From Serripes groenlandicus (Eukaryota; Mollusca; Bivalvia; Cardiida; Cardiidae), in NCBI GenBank assembly GCA_031761405.1, contig JASEVX010000098.1, positions 434,001-498,000 of the forward strand: a stretch of DNA of 64,000 nucleotides, in the 5' to 3' direction. Both the position numbers and the translations under genes were made by a program. Of this stretch, positions 11,223-20,358 are shown piece by piece. The notes under the pieces are model-generated. The model was not told the DNA's origin, searched no databases, and saw nothing but the letters and a program-made list of their open reading frames with translations. Positions within the stretch are counted from its first letter, which is position 1. The number at the start of each line of letters is the position of its first letter.

Positions 11223-11894
11223 TAAGACTACATAAGCATATTTTTCAACTCCTTGACCGAAAAACGCAAAGAACAGACTTTAAATTACTTGCAAATCAGG
11301 TATAATTCTAGTAGCATGTGTCTAGAATTAACATGTAATTCAAAATGTGTGGTCAATTCCGTGGTCATTTCTGTATCAAAAAAAACTGGCGTGTCCGAAA
11401 CTCGTATGTGGCAACCAAATCTATTGGAAGACTGTGAATAAAAGAGAGAAGATATAAATACCATTAAATAATGGTTGCATGAGCGAAAACAGTATCTACA
11501 GTATAAACTACAGACACATTGTATCAACACTTGTTAAGTGAACGTATTGAGATGAAATTAAGTTACTTTTCCCAGTGTGCTATGATACAGTTAAAATATC
11601 ACGCCTGATTTACCCAGTATGTTTATTTAAACGTGTTGATAGAGCTTTGTTTCTATACCTTTCAAAACAACTTATCGTTTTCTTTTCAATTTGCATGTTG
11701 TATATTCATTTGTATGATTTCTATGTAAATATATATTGTAATCTAAATCATTACTGACATTTACACTAGACGAACCTATCTGATATTGAAATTCTTTGTA
11801 GGCGCCCTAAATCTGTATACCCAGATAACGATGATCACGCGATTATATTCAAATTAACATGTTTACAAATACTTCATTGTTGAAAGTTGATTGA
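11223..11894. other. No feature recognised
   Basis: AT-rich sequence with short open frames on both strands at 11253-11757 that overlap each other and show no recognisable motif. Confidence 0.45.
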
Positions 11895-12205
11895 TTGTTT
11901 GTTTGTTACGCCGCTTCCCACAAGTTTTCAGTTATATCCCGGAGTTTTCTGGGTAAGTCACCAGTACTACTGGTCCATTATCCAGAACCAGCCAGTCAGT
12001 TATATCCCGGAGTTTTCTGGGTAAGTCACCAGTACTACTGGTCCATGTATCCAGAACCAGCCAGTCAGACGCAATGCTAACCACGTATCCCTGAGCGTCA
12101 GGGAGGGCAGTCCTAACTACCACTCTTAAATTATTTGGGGATCGAATCCGCGACCTCACGCAATCGAGGCAGACGCTCCACCACTACACCACAGAGGCGG
12201 TTCAT
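11895..12205 (-). mobile_element. SINE family A, minus strand, with internal 68-bp duplication
   Basis: The minus-strand head lies at 12130-12200 (plus-strand 'gggatcgaatccgcgacctc' and 'gctccaccactacacca'). The tail is at the left ('ttacgccgcttcccac'). The segment beginning 'cagttatatcccggag' occurs at 11929 and again at 11997, a 68-bp tandem duplication within the body. Confidence 0.8.
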
Positions 12206-13018
12206 TGTTAAAGAAGGTTATGTCATGTCATTAACACATTAGTTGAAAGCCGTGTATTGACTGGATTAATCTTTAAGAAATCATTGTTATATACATATAA
12301 TTAAATGATGATCGTGGAGGGTAGAGCGTTTGTCTCTTATAAATGTAAAATGGCCCCCGATTCAAATCAAATTAATAGCTGGATCGATCGTTCTTTCCTC
12401 ATCCGGTGCCTAGGGCGTATTGTGATAACAGTAAGCAATACACAATCGGGTTAGGCAGAACATATCGATCTTTCTCACCTTAAATCAGTATTGGTTGCCT
12501 GTAAGTTATCAAACTATTACAACAATCTTATAACAGATCAGAAAGGGTCCCTCCATTTGGAACAAGGAATAGTTTACGTTATGAAACTCAGCTTTGAAAG
12601 CGTTCATATAAGCTTAAAGCTTGTTTCGAAGTACATGAGAAATTAATAAGTTTAAACTAAATTATGATCTGAGAATAAACGGTGACCTTGGTTATAATTA
12701 TAGTTGTGCATGAAGCCGCTCCATCGGAAGTATGGAATACAGGTTTGCCAGTATTGAATGTCCTGTCTCGCTCTTCCCATGCCCCGTCTTACCAATCAGT
12801 AATATTCGTAGTTCTGGTAACTCCTCGTCTGAAATTGGACATCTGACTAGTTTTAAATCTCCCTATCGACTATAAGGGTTGAAGTTTGTTAATGTATTGT
12901 CTCGCCTTTATCTAATCCGGTATCACCTATCAGTGTACCGCGTAATATCAAGTGTCTTAGTGTGCTCATAGTCTAATTTGTCAGTGGAATATTTAAACCT
13001 AACGCTTCTGTAGCAGAC
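12206..13018. other. No gene; short SINE-head fragment near 12313-12375
   Basis: 'gtggagggtagagcgtttgtctc' followed by 'cccgattcaaatcaa' looks like a decayed tRNA-like head. The rest is AT-rich sequence with no supported feature. Confidence 0.4.
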
Positions 13019-13262
13019 AGGAATCCGCCGTCGTCGATTTGTTCAGCGTCGTCGATTTGTTCAGCTTCGTGGATTTGAATTGGGGCGTCCCGGGTTCGAT
13101 CCCCAGTCGCTGCACGACGGCCATGGTGGAGTGCCCTTGTGCAAGGCATATTTTCTAGCCTACATTGTAGTACTGGTTTGTTTACCCATGGATAATGAGT
13201 AAGTGAGCTGTCGCCGTGATATAACTGAAATAGTGTTGAAAGCAGCGTAAAACAGCAATAAA
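13019..13262 (+). mobile_element. SINE family C
   Basis: The box-B-like 'gggttcgatccccagtcgctgcac' is followed by 'gccatggtggagtgcccttgtgcaaggca', 'tactggtttgtttaccca' and 'tgtcgccgtgatataactgaaa'. It matches the better preserved copy at 58407-58640. The 5' part has a short 'gtcgtcgatttgttcagc' duplication. Confidence 0.75.
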
Positions 13263-13266
13263 CATA

Positions 13267-13372
13267 TGTAGCAGACGACTTTTGAAACTATTGTGGCAAT
13301 AGAAGAAATTACTCATAATGAGCAATTTCTCTAGTTGTCACAATGTTTTCAATTATATATAGTATATAGAGG
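13267..13372. mobile_element. MITE remnant
   Basis: 'gtagcagacgacttttgaaac', 'tactcataatgagcaatttctc' and 'gtcacaatgttttcaa' match parts of the short MITE at 7821-7978. Confidence 0.5.
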
Positions 13373-13674
13373 TTTTCCACAGGACCTCAAAATCAACAAA
13401 TTCAACAAAGGTCATTTACTGGTTAGGACCAACCTGCACACCAGGTATGAAGTTCCTCAACATAAGCATTCTTTAGTTATTGAGAGGAAACCATTTTTCA
13501 GCTGAAGGTTACCATGACCTTGACCTTTAAGCTAGTGACCTCAAAATCAATAGGGGTCATCTACTGGTGGTGACCAACCTGCACACCAAGTATTAACTTC
13601 CATGGCCAAAGCATTCTACAGTTATTAAGCAAAAACAATGTTTCAGCTCATTGTCACTGTGACCTTTCAGCTTA

Positions 13675-13689
13675 AGGTCACTGTGACCT
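13675..13689. promoter_or_regulatory. Perfect palindromic AGGTCA-n3-TGACCT site
   Basis: The sequence AGGTCACTGTGACCT is an inverted repeat of the nuclear-receptor half-site with spacing 3, which is the consensus estrogen response element arrangement. The match is seen directly; function is not. Confidence 0.55.
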
Positions 13690-13811
13690 TCACTTTGACC
13701 TCAAAATTAATAGGGTCTTCTACTGGGCATGGCCAACCTGCATACCAAGTATGAAGTTCCTCAGCCCAAGCGTTCTTCAGTTATTGAGCGGAAACCATTT
13801 TTTACCTCACA

Positions 13812-13839
13812 AGGTCACCATGACCTTGACCTTTGACCT
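13812..13839. promoter_or_regulatory. Composite nuclear-receptor site: IR3 + DR0 + DR1
   Basis: AGGTCA-cca-TGACCT at 13812-13826 is followed directly by TGACCT at 13827-13832, one T, then TGACCT at 13834-13839. It reads as inverted repeat spacing 3, then direct repeats with spacing 0 and 1. DR1 is the arrangement bound by RXR and HNF4-type receptors. Confidence 0.5.
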
Positions 13840-14235
13840 TCTGACATCAAAATCAATAGGAGTCATCTACTGGTCATGACCAACCTGCATACCAAGTATG
13901 AAGATCCTATGCCCAAGCGTTCTTCAGTTATTGAGCGGAAACAAGTGTGACGGATGTGACCTTGACCACTGTGACCTAAACCTTTGACCTAGTGACCTTC
14001 AAATTAATAAAGGTCATTTGCTGGTGGTGACCAACCTGCACATCAAGTATGAAGTTCTGGGCCCAAGCAAAAACTATTTACCAGCTCATTGTCACTGTGA
14101 CCTTGACTTTAGACGTACTGACCTCAAAATCAATAGGGGTCTTCTACTAGGCATGGCCAACCTGCATACCAAGTATGGAGTTCCTCAGCCAAAGTGTTCT
14201 TCAGTTATTGAGCGGAAACCATTTTTTACCTCACA

Positions 14236-14263
14236 AGGTCACCATGACCTTGACCTTTGACCT
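14236..14263. promoter_or_regulatory. Composite nuclear-receptor site, second copy
   Basis: The same arrangement as 13812-13839: AGGTCA-cca-TGACCT at 14236-14250, then TGACCT at 14251-14256 and 14258-14263. It is preserved in a different repeat unit about 424 bp away. Confidence 0.5.
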
Positions 14264-14467
14264 TCTGTTATCAAAATCAATAGGGGTCAGCTACTGGACA
14301 TGACCAACCAGCATACCAAGTGTGAAGTTCCTACGCCCAAGCGTTCTTCAGTTATTGAGCGGAAACAAGTGTGACAGACGGAAGGACGGACGGAAGGACG
14401 GAAGGAAGGACGGACGGAACGGGCAAAATCAATATGTCACCCCCATGTAATGGGGGAGACATAATTA

Positions 14468-14654
14468 GTATCGGAGATGCAGGAATTGCACTTCCACCCT
14501 TCGACATAATAAAATGTCTCCATTTGTCAAAGTACAGCATGTATTTTTTTTTTTTTGCGTCACTTTTTGAGTAAGTAAGCTGTTCTGCCATTTTCCTAGG
14601 TAAATTACGAAATCGGTCCGCTGGTATTCCACTCATATTCAACAACTCATTCAC
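14468..14654 (-). pseudogene. DIRS tyrosine recombinase, N-terminal fragment
   Basis: The minus-strand frame starts MNELLNMSGIPADRFRNL and continues AEQLTYSKSDAKKKKYMLYF and DKWRHFIMSKGGSAIPASPI. This resembles the SAM-like N-terminal domain of DIRS/phage-type recombinases (a short helical segment ending in a 'P.SP' turn). The frame runs into the 'gggggagacataatta' end of the neighbouring repeat element at about 14468, so the core and catalytic domain (RHRY residues) are missing. No continuation was found beyond 13375. It lies 40 bp downstream of the RT-RNase H stop, as expected for the last DIRS gene. Confidence 0.6.
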
Positions 14655-14695
14655 ACTGTTCTCTAAACCTAAACCTGCAATAAATAAGGTTTATA

Positions 14696-16205
14696 TCAAC
14701 AATAAGCAACTATTTTAATTGCACATAGCCCGAATTTAAGAGGCCTTCCGTTGAAAATTCCGTTTTTTCCCCTTCCTCTTTTGGTCAAAATACCAGGTTT
14801 GAAATAATGAATATCGAGAACAAATAATGCTTGATTTTTTCCTTCTGGAAATATTATGGGCCAGAACGGAGCAGATTTCCATTCAGGTACAACAAGCGTA
14901 CACGTACATTTTTCTATCACCGCCTTTTTAATGCTTTTGCTGATCAACCTCGGAGGAGGAACCAGCCAACCAAGAGACTTCGACCAATTTTGCTTAAATG
15001 CATCGACTCCGCTGGTATTAGTACACCAGAATCGAGAATTGAACTCTATGCACTTACTATTGTAATCAGTAGCAAATCTATCCACCGTGTGTGGGCCCCA
15101 TCTTTTGTCTAAATATCTAAACAACCAGTCAACAACAGACCAATCGTCACTATCGCAACATCTGCTTAAGCAATCTGCCTCATAATTTAAGCTTCTAGGA
15201 ATCCATTTATAATCAACAGAAATACTACGGTTTCTACATATATCATTAACGCTTTTAGCTATTACCTGTAAATAAGGTTTTCTACTACCCGTACTCAAAT
15301 TACTAGAAACATTCTTATTGTCACTGTTTACTAAAATATGACGTCCTTCCAGACATTCACTGTGAGATAACAAATATCTATGTACAGTTTCTAGTTCTCT
15401 CCAAGTAGAACTTTTACTGCTCTCCTCTAGAGACCAACTTCCTATAAGTGAACTGTCCAATTGAATATGTATGTAACCCCCAAAACCGAAGTCACTAGCG
15501 TCGGTAAAAATAACAGTATCTGGCTCCTTTAAGCATTGGACAATATCTGCCTTATTTATTGATCGGATACGTTCCTTCCAGAACAACATCTCATACAGTG
15601 CCTCTTCACTAACCCTCACAGGTGAATTCCAGCTTACTCGCTGATTCAGACACTCATACATAGCGCGCGTTCTAAGCCGGACGACCGGACCAATCGTACA
15701 TTTCATCGACATTAGCTGTCCTACTACTCGCGCTAAATCGCGTGCGAATATCAAATAGTTTCCATTCGAAACCCTCTTGATAATAGACCCAATGCTGCTT
15801 TCAAAACCAGATATCCTTTCGTCGGTGACTGATATAGTACCGTTACTCGTATTCCACAAGTATCCTAACCATACAATTATTTGAGTTTGTAACCAAATAC
15901 ATTTGTCATCTGCTAAAAGAAATCCGAACTTTTCAAGGTCCTTTTTAACAAATACTGCCAGTGCATATGCTTGCAAATATGTACTGCTGCCGCCTAAACC
16001 ATCATCTAAAAACATGACTAACTTATAACCCAGCGACCTCCATCGCTTTACCACAAAGCGAAGTACTTTGGTAAATATCGCCCCTGCTACAGAAATCCCG
16101 AACGAAAGAACGTTGAAAATATAGTGTGTTTTTACTCCATCGATAACCCATGAAAACCCCAAAAATGTTCGATGTGGCTCGAAATACTGAATAGATCTCG
16201 CGCAA
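14696..16205 (-). pseudogene. DIRS reverse transcriptase (C-terminal part) and RNase H
   Basis: The minus-strand frame begins about QYFEPHRTFLGFSWVIDG near 16205. It includes the RT active-site box MFLDDG (about 15999-16016), then an RNase H domain with IFTDASDFGFGGY (near 15500), WRELETV and VNSDNKN, supplying the D-E-D residues. The C-terminal part (WGPHTVDRFATDYNSK, VDAFKQNWSKSLGWLVPPP, LVVPEW) is the extension typical of DIRS pol proteins. The reading frame differs from that of the upstream half: the RT segment that should carry the first aspartate motif (of the F-D-L-x-x-G-Y type) is absent, so the polymerase cannot be active. It ends at 14696 with a normal stop. Confidence 0.85.
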
Positions 16206-17286
16206 CAGTCTGATCTTCAAACTTTACCTTGTATTTAAATAAATGTAAATTTATATGTCTACAATCTAAAACAAGACGAGGCTTATTCGATTTATTAAAC
16301 GCTAATGTCAATGGATTTACCACTGAAGGAATGTCTTCAACTTTTGTTATGCAACCCTTTTTCAATAACTTTCCTATCTCATTATTCACTATAACTGAAT
16401 TATCTAAAGAAGACTTGTTATTTTTCAACTCTACGTGTGAAGGAATAGTTTTAAAATGAAGCTTATACCCGCTCCTTAACACATCAAGTATAAAAGTATC
16501 AGCACCTTTATTTTCCCAATACTCAATTTTACTTTTTAAACACCCCACTGGTGAAGCCAAAGTAGCTTTACTATTGTGATTAAATGAGGAACAATCTAAC
16601 ATTGTACTTATCTGACTACTGCTTTTCTCTAGAGGCTGAACATCTGTGTCTCTTACTCTACAGTCTGACTGCCAATGTCCAGGCTTTCCACACTTGAAAC
16701 AAAGCCCCGGCTTTCGACCGCTATGCTGTTTATGCCCCTGTGGCTGTGTGTTTGTTGATGCGGCAGGAGTCTGTGCAGCACTATACGGAACATATCGGCG
16801 TGTTTTGACTTTCTTCTCTTGCTTCATTTTCCGGTCAGCGTGTAACTGAGCTTTATAAATCTTTTTCTCGTCATCAGAGTCCTCTGCGAGTTGGTGAACC
16901 TCGTATTCTTGAACAACTCGCCAGCCTAAGTCGGACGAATCAGCCAGTTTAATCATTTTTTGCCTATGTTAAATAGTGTTCATACCTTCAACAACTTTGC
17001 GACGAGCTGCCTCTGCTGCGGGCGTTGAGTCTGACGAAGTTAATTCATTTAAATGTCCTTCCGCTCCATTTAAACTATTAAGAACTTGTGAGTTACATTT
17101 ATACTGCTTCTCGTTTCCCTTTCTTCTGAATGTGTATTTATCTACAATGCTGCAACTCTGCTGCAATTTGTCGTATTCTGATTCTGCAATTCTTCTCTGT
17201 GCGTCAACCATACGCGTCTCAAATCCACCCAGACGGCTGGTAATTAAGGTTTCCATCTGGGAAAGTAAATTATTCTGTTCTTCCAT
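16197..17286 (-). pseudogene. DIRS gag joined to the RT N-terminal part, with an in-frame stop
   Basis: It starts MEEQNNLLSQMETLITSRLG. A KYTFRRKGNEKQYKCNSQVL segment follows, which is characteristic of animal DIRS gag proteins. A TAA at 16969-16971 interrupts the frame after EGMNTI, and the same frame resumes HRQKMIKLADSSDLGW and the acidic LAEDSDDEKK. A CCHC zinc knuckle CFKCGKPGHWQSDC lies at about 16662-16703. The frame then runs into the RT fingers (GCLKSKIEYWENKGADTFIL, NKPRLVLDCRHINLHLF, KYKVKFEDQTVARDLF) and is lost near 16197. Gag binds the element RNA; the RT part is the N-terminal half of the polymerase. Confidence 0.8.
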
Positions 17287-17503
17287 TTTAGCACGTGGTC
17301 CTCTATTCTACTAAATTGAACACGTCTTGCCTGTACGTGACTGACTTGTAGAATGATTTGCCTACTCAAACTGCGCACGGGTTCACCCGTGCGTAAACAA
17401 TTCACAATTCAAATCACGTGTCGCTAAGACAACATTTTCTCTCTATACTTCGCACCGCGAGAAAATACTATTCTAAACAGTTGAACTCCAGGGTATTTAA
17501 CCT
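17287..17503 (-). other. 5' terminal region of the DIRS element
   Basis: This non-coding stretch precedes the gag start. It includes a perfect hairpin 'cgcacgggttcacccgtgcg' at about 17375-17394 and ends at 'tatcccaattaac', where the minisatellite begins. It probably holds the promoter and terminal repeat of the element, but no matching 3' repeat is present to confirm its limits. Confidence 0.45.
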
Positions 17504-17504
17504 A

Positions 17505-19645
17505 TCCCAATTAACTAAAGAGCAAGTAAGGTTGTGTATATGTGTGTGTGTTTATAGTGGTAAAGTACTCGTATAATCTTTCAGAAGTACATAAATAGGA
17601 ATTAAGACTGTGTTTGTATGTGTGTGTTTATAGTGGTAACGTACGCGTATAATCTTTCAGAAGTACATACATAGGAATTAAATCTGTGTTTGTATGTGTG
17701 TGTTTATAGTGGTAACGTACGCGTATAATCTTTCAGAAGTACATAAATAGGAATTAAGACTGTGTTTATAGTGGTAACGTACGCGTATAATCTTTCAGAA
17801 GTACATAAATAGGAATTAAGTCTGTGTTTGTATGTGTGTGTTTATAGTGGTAACGTACGCGTATAATCTTTCAGAAGTACATAAAGAGGAAGTAAGATTG
17901 TATCTATATGTGTGTTTATAGTGACAACGTACGCGTATAATCTTTCAGAAGTACCTAAAGAGGAAGTAAGATTGTATCTGTATGTGTGTTTATAGTGGCA
18001 ACGTACGCGTATAATATTTCAGAAGTACCTACAGAGGAAGAAAGATTGTATCTGTATGTGTGTTTATAGTGGCAACGTACGCGTATAATCTTTCAGAAGT
18101 ACATAAAGATTAAGTAACAATGTATTTGGATGTGTGTTTATAGTGGTAACGTACGCGTATGATCTTTCAGAAGAACCTAAAGAGGAAGTAAGTGTGTGTA
18201 TGTATGTGTGTTTATAATGGCAACGTACGCGTATAATCTTTCAGAAGTATCTAAAGAAGACGTAAGGCTGTATCTGTATGTGTGTTTATAGTGGCAACGT
18301 ACGAGTATAATCTTTCAGAAGTACCTAAAGATGAAGTAACAATGTGTTTGGATGTGTGTTTATAGTGGTAACGTACGCGTATGATCTTTCAGAAGAACCT
18401 AAAGAGGAAGTAAGACTGTGTATGTATGTGTGTTTATATTGGCAACTTTCGCGTATAGTCTTTCAGAAGTACCTAAAGAAGAAGTAAGACTGTGTATGTA
18501 TGTGTGTTTATAGTGGCAACGTACGCGTATAATCTTTCAAAAGTACCTAAAGAAGACGTAAGGCTGTATCTGTAAGTGTGTTTATAGTGGAAACGTACGC
18601 GTATAATCTTTCAGATGTACTTAAAGAGGAAGTAAGACTGTATCTGTATGTATGTTTATAGTGGTAACGTACGCGTAGAATCTTTCAGAAGTACCTAAAG
18701 AGGAAGTAAGACTGTGTCTGTATGCGTGCTTATAGTGGTAACGTACGCGTATAATCTTTCAGAAGTACCTAAAGAGGAAGTAAGACTGTGTCTGCATGTG
18801 TGTTTATAGTGGTAACGTACGCGTATAATCTTCCCGAAGTACCTAAAGATGAAGTAAGAATGTGTCTGTATGTGTGTTTATAGTTATAACGTAAGCGTAT
18901 AATCTTTCAGAAATGCAAAGGGACTAAGACTGTGTCTGTATGTATGTGTATAGTGGTAAGGTAAGCGTATAATCTTTTAAAAGTACCTAAAAATTAAGAC
19001 TCTGTCTTTATATGTGTGTGTATAGTGGTAACGTACGCGTATATTCTTTCAGAAGTACCTAAATATGAATTATGAGTATGACTGTATGTGTGTTTATAGA
19101 AGTAACGTACGCGTATAATCTTTCAGAAGTACCTAAAGAAGAAGTAAGTCTGTGTCTGTATGTGTGTTTATAGTGGCAACGTACGCGTAAAATCTTTCAG
19201 AAGTACCTAAAGAGGAAGTAAGACTGTGTCTGTATGTATGTTTATAGTGGAAACGTATAATCATTCGGAAGTACCTAAAGAGGAAGTAAGACTGTTTCTG
19301 CATGTGTGTATTTATAGTTGTAACGTACGCGTATACACTTTTAGAAGTAAATCAAGAGGAAGTACGATTATGTCAGTGTGTATTTATCGTGTTAACGTAC
19401 GCGTATAATATTCAAGAAGTACCTAGATAGGAAGTAATACTGTGCATGTATGTGTTTATAGTGGCAACGTACGCGTATACACTTTCAAAAGTACCTAAAG
19501 AGGAAGTAAGATTGTATCTGTGTGTAATTATAGTGGTAACGTACGGGTATAATCTTTCAGAAGAACCTAAAGAGGAAGTAAGATTGTGTCTGTGTGTATG
19601 TATAGTTGTAACGTACGCGTATAATCTTTCACAATTACCTTATTA
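17505..19645. repeat. ~75-bp minisatellite, about 28 copies
   Basis: The unit is close to 'aagtacctaaagaggaa', 'gtaagactgtgtctgtatg', 'tgtttatagtggtaacgtac' and 'gcgtataatctttcag'. The landmark 'gtacgcgtat' lies at 17641, 17717, 17779, 17855 and 17929, giving units of 74-76 bp with one of 62. Each unit has an intron-like segment between 'gtaag' and 'tttcag'. Several units carry 1-6 bp indels. Confidence 0.93.
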
Positions 19646-20352
19646 ATGCGCTCAAATAGGTATTAGTATATTTGCTTCAACATCTTCATTACTTTTTCTT
19701 TTAAAAAAAACCATGTCATACATTCTCAAATTATACGTAATTCCTACATTAAAACAATTCCTTACATTTTATTTATTTCTAATACCATTTACATAGATTC
19801 ATTGCTCGAAGTTAAACCTCGTTTTATAGTCATATCACAGCGTTAAGTACACCTACTCATGCGTTTCTTTGCTTTATCACACCAGTACTTCCCAAAACAG
19901 ACTTTCCAAGTATTTGGAATATTTGCGACATAGACTTTAAGCCCGAATGAAGCTTATTACAGTTACTATGACATTAACTTAAGAGTAACTCCTTAAACAA
20001 ACTTCATAGCAGTTTATATGTTTAATTCAATACTTTAAAAGTATAAAAATATAATTTCGAATTTAATTTGAACCATTTGCAATATATTTACAACCGCTTC
20101 AAACAGACGAGACAAGAGACGAAATAAAAACTTGTAAATACAATAATTTGACACTTTATTGTTCATCAATAACCCATTGCCTGCATTTGACACATACTTA
20201 CAAGTATTACATGAGATGTTCATCTTTAAATTACAGAAGTCGTCCGTTCCGCCATAAATACATGACTAGTTTAGATTAGAAGACGTTTGAGAGCTATGAC
20301 ATTGGAATGTTTCATGCTTGTCGTGATAAACTGAACTTTTTATATATTTCAG
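19646..20352. other. No feature recognised
   Basis: AT-rich sequence between the minisatellite and the TRIM-like pseudogene. It may contain the promoter or a 5' exon of the latter, but I see no convincing exon. Confidence 0.4.
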
Positions 20353-20358
20353 TAATTC

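Larger units (their letters stand above)
13375..14467. repeat. Tandem ~150-bp repeat element rich in AGGTCA/TGACCT sites
   Basis: 'accaacctgca' recurs at about 13428, 13573, 13722, 13879, 14029, 14153 and 14306, a spacing of about 125-155 bp. Each unit also has 'caaaatcaataggggtc', 'accaagtatgaagttcct', 'ttcttcagttattgagcgg' and blocks of 'tgacctttgacct'. The array ends in 'ggacggacgg' repeats (14379-14420) and a small palindrome ('atgtcacccccatg' / 'atgggggagacat', 14434-14462). It abuts the broken DIRS recombinase frame, so the right end is probably an element boundary. Confidence 0.85.
14468..17503 (-). mobile_element. DIRS-type retrotransposon, defective
   Basis: On the minus strand the order is gag with a CCHC knuckle, reverse transcriptase, RNase H, then the start of a tyrosine recombinase, which is the DIRS order. 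The element is broken four ways: an in-frame stop in gag (16969-16971), a frameshifting deletion in the RT removing the first catalytic motif (near 16200), loss of most of the recombinase at 14468, and absence of a recognisable 3' terminal repeat. The 5' side ends around 17503 against the 75-bp minisatellite. Confidence 0.85.

Noticed and set aside
13375..14467. Host enhancer of a nearby gene
   Set aside because: The sites lie in a tandem repeat beside a dead retrotransposon, with no intact host gene within several kilobases. The receptor sites are reported only as sequence matches.
14371..14574. Plus-strand frame with TDGRTDGRTEGRTDG
   Set aside because: It is a translation of the 'ggacggacgg' microsatellite at the end of the receptor-site repeat.
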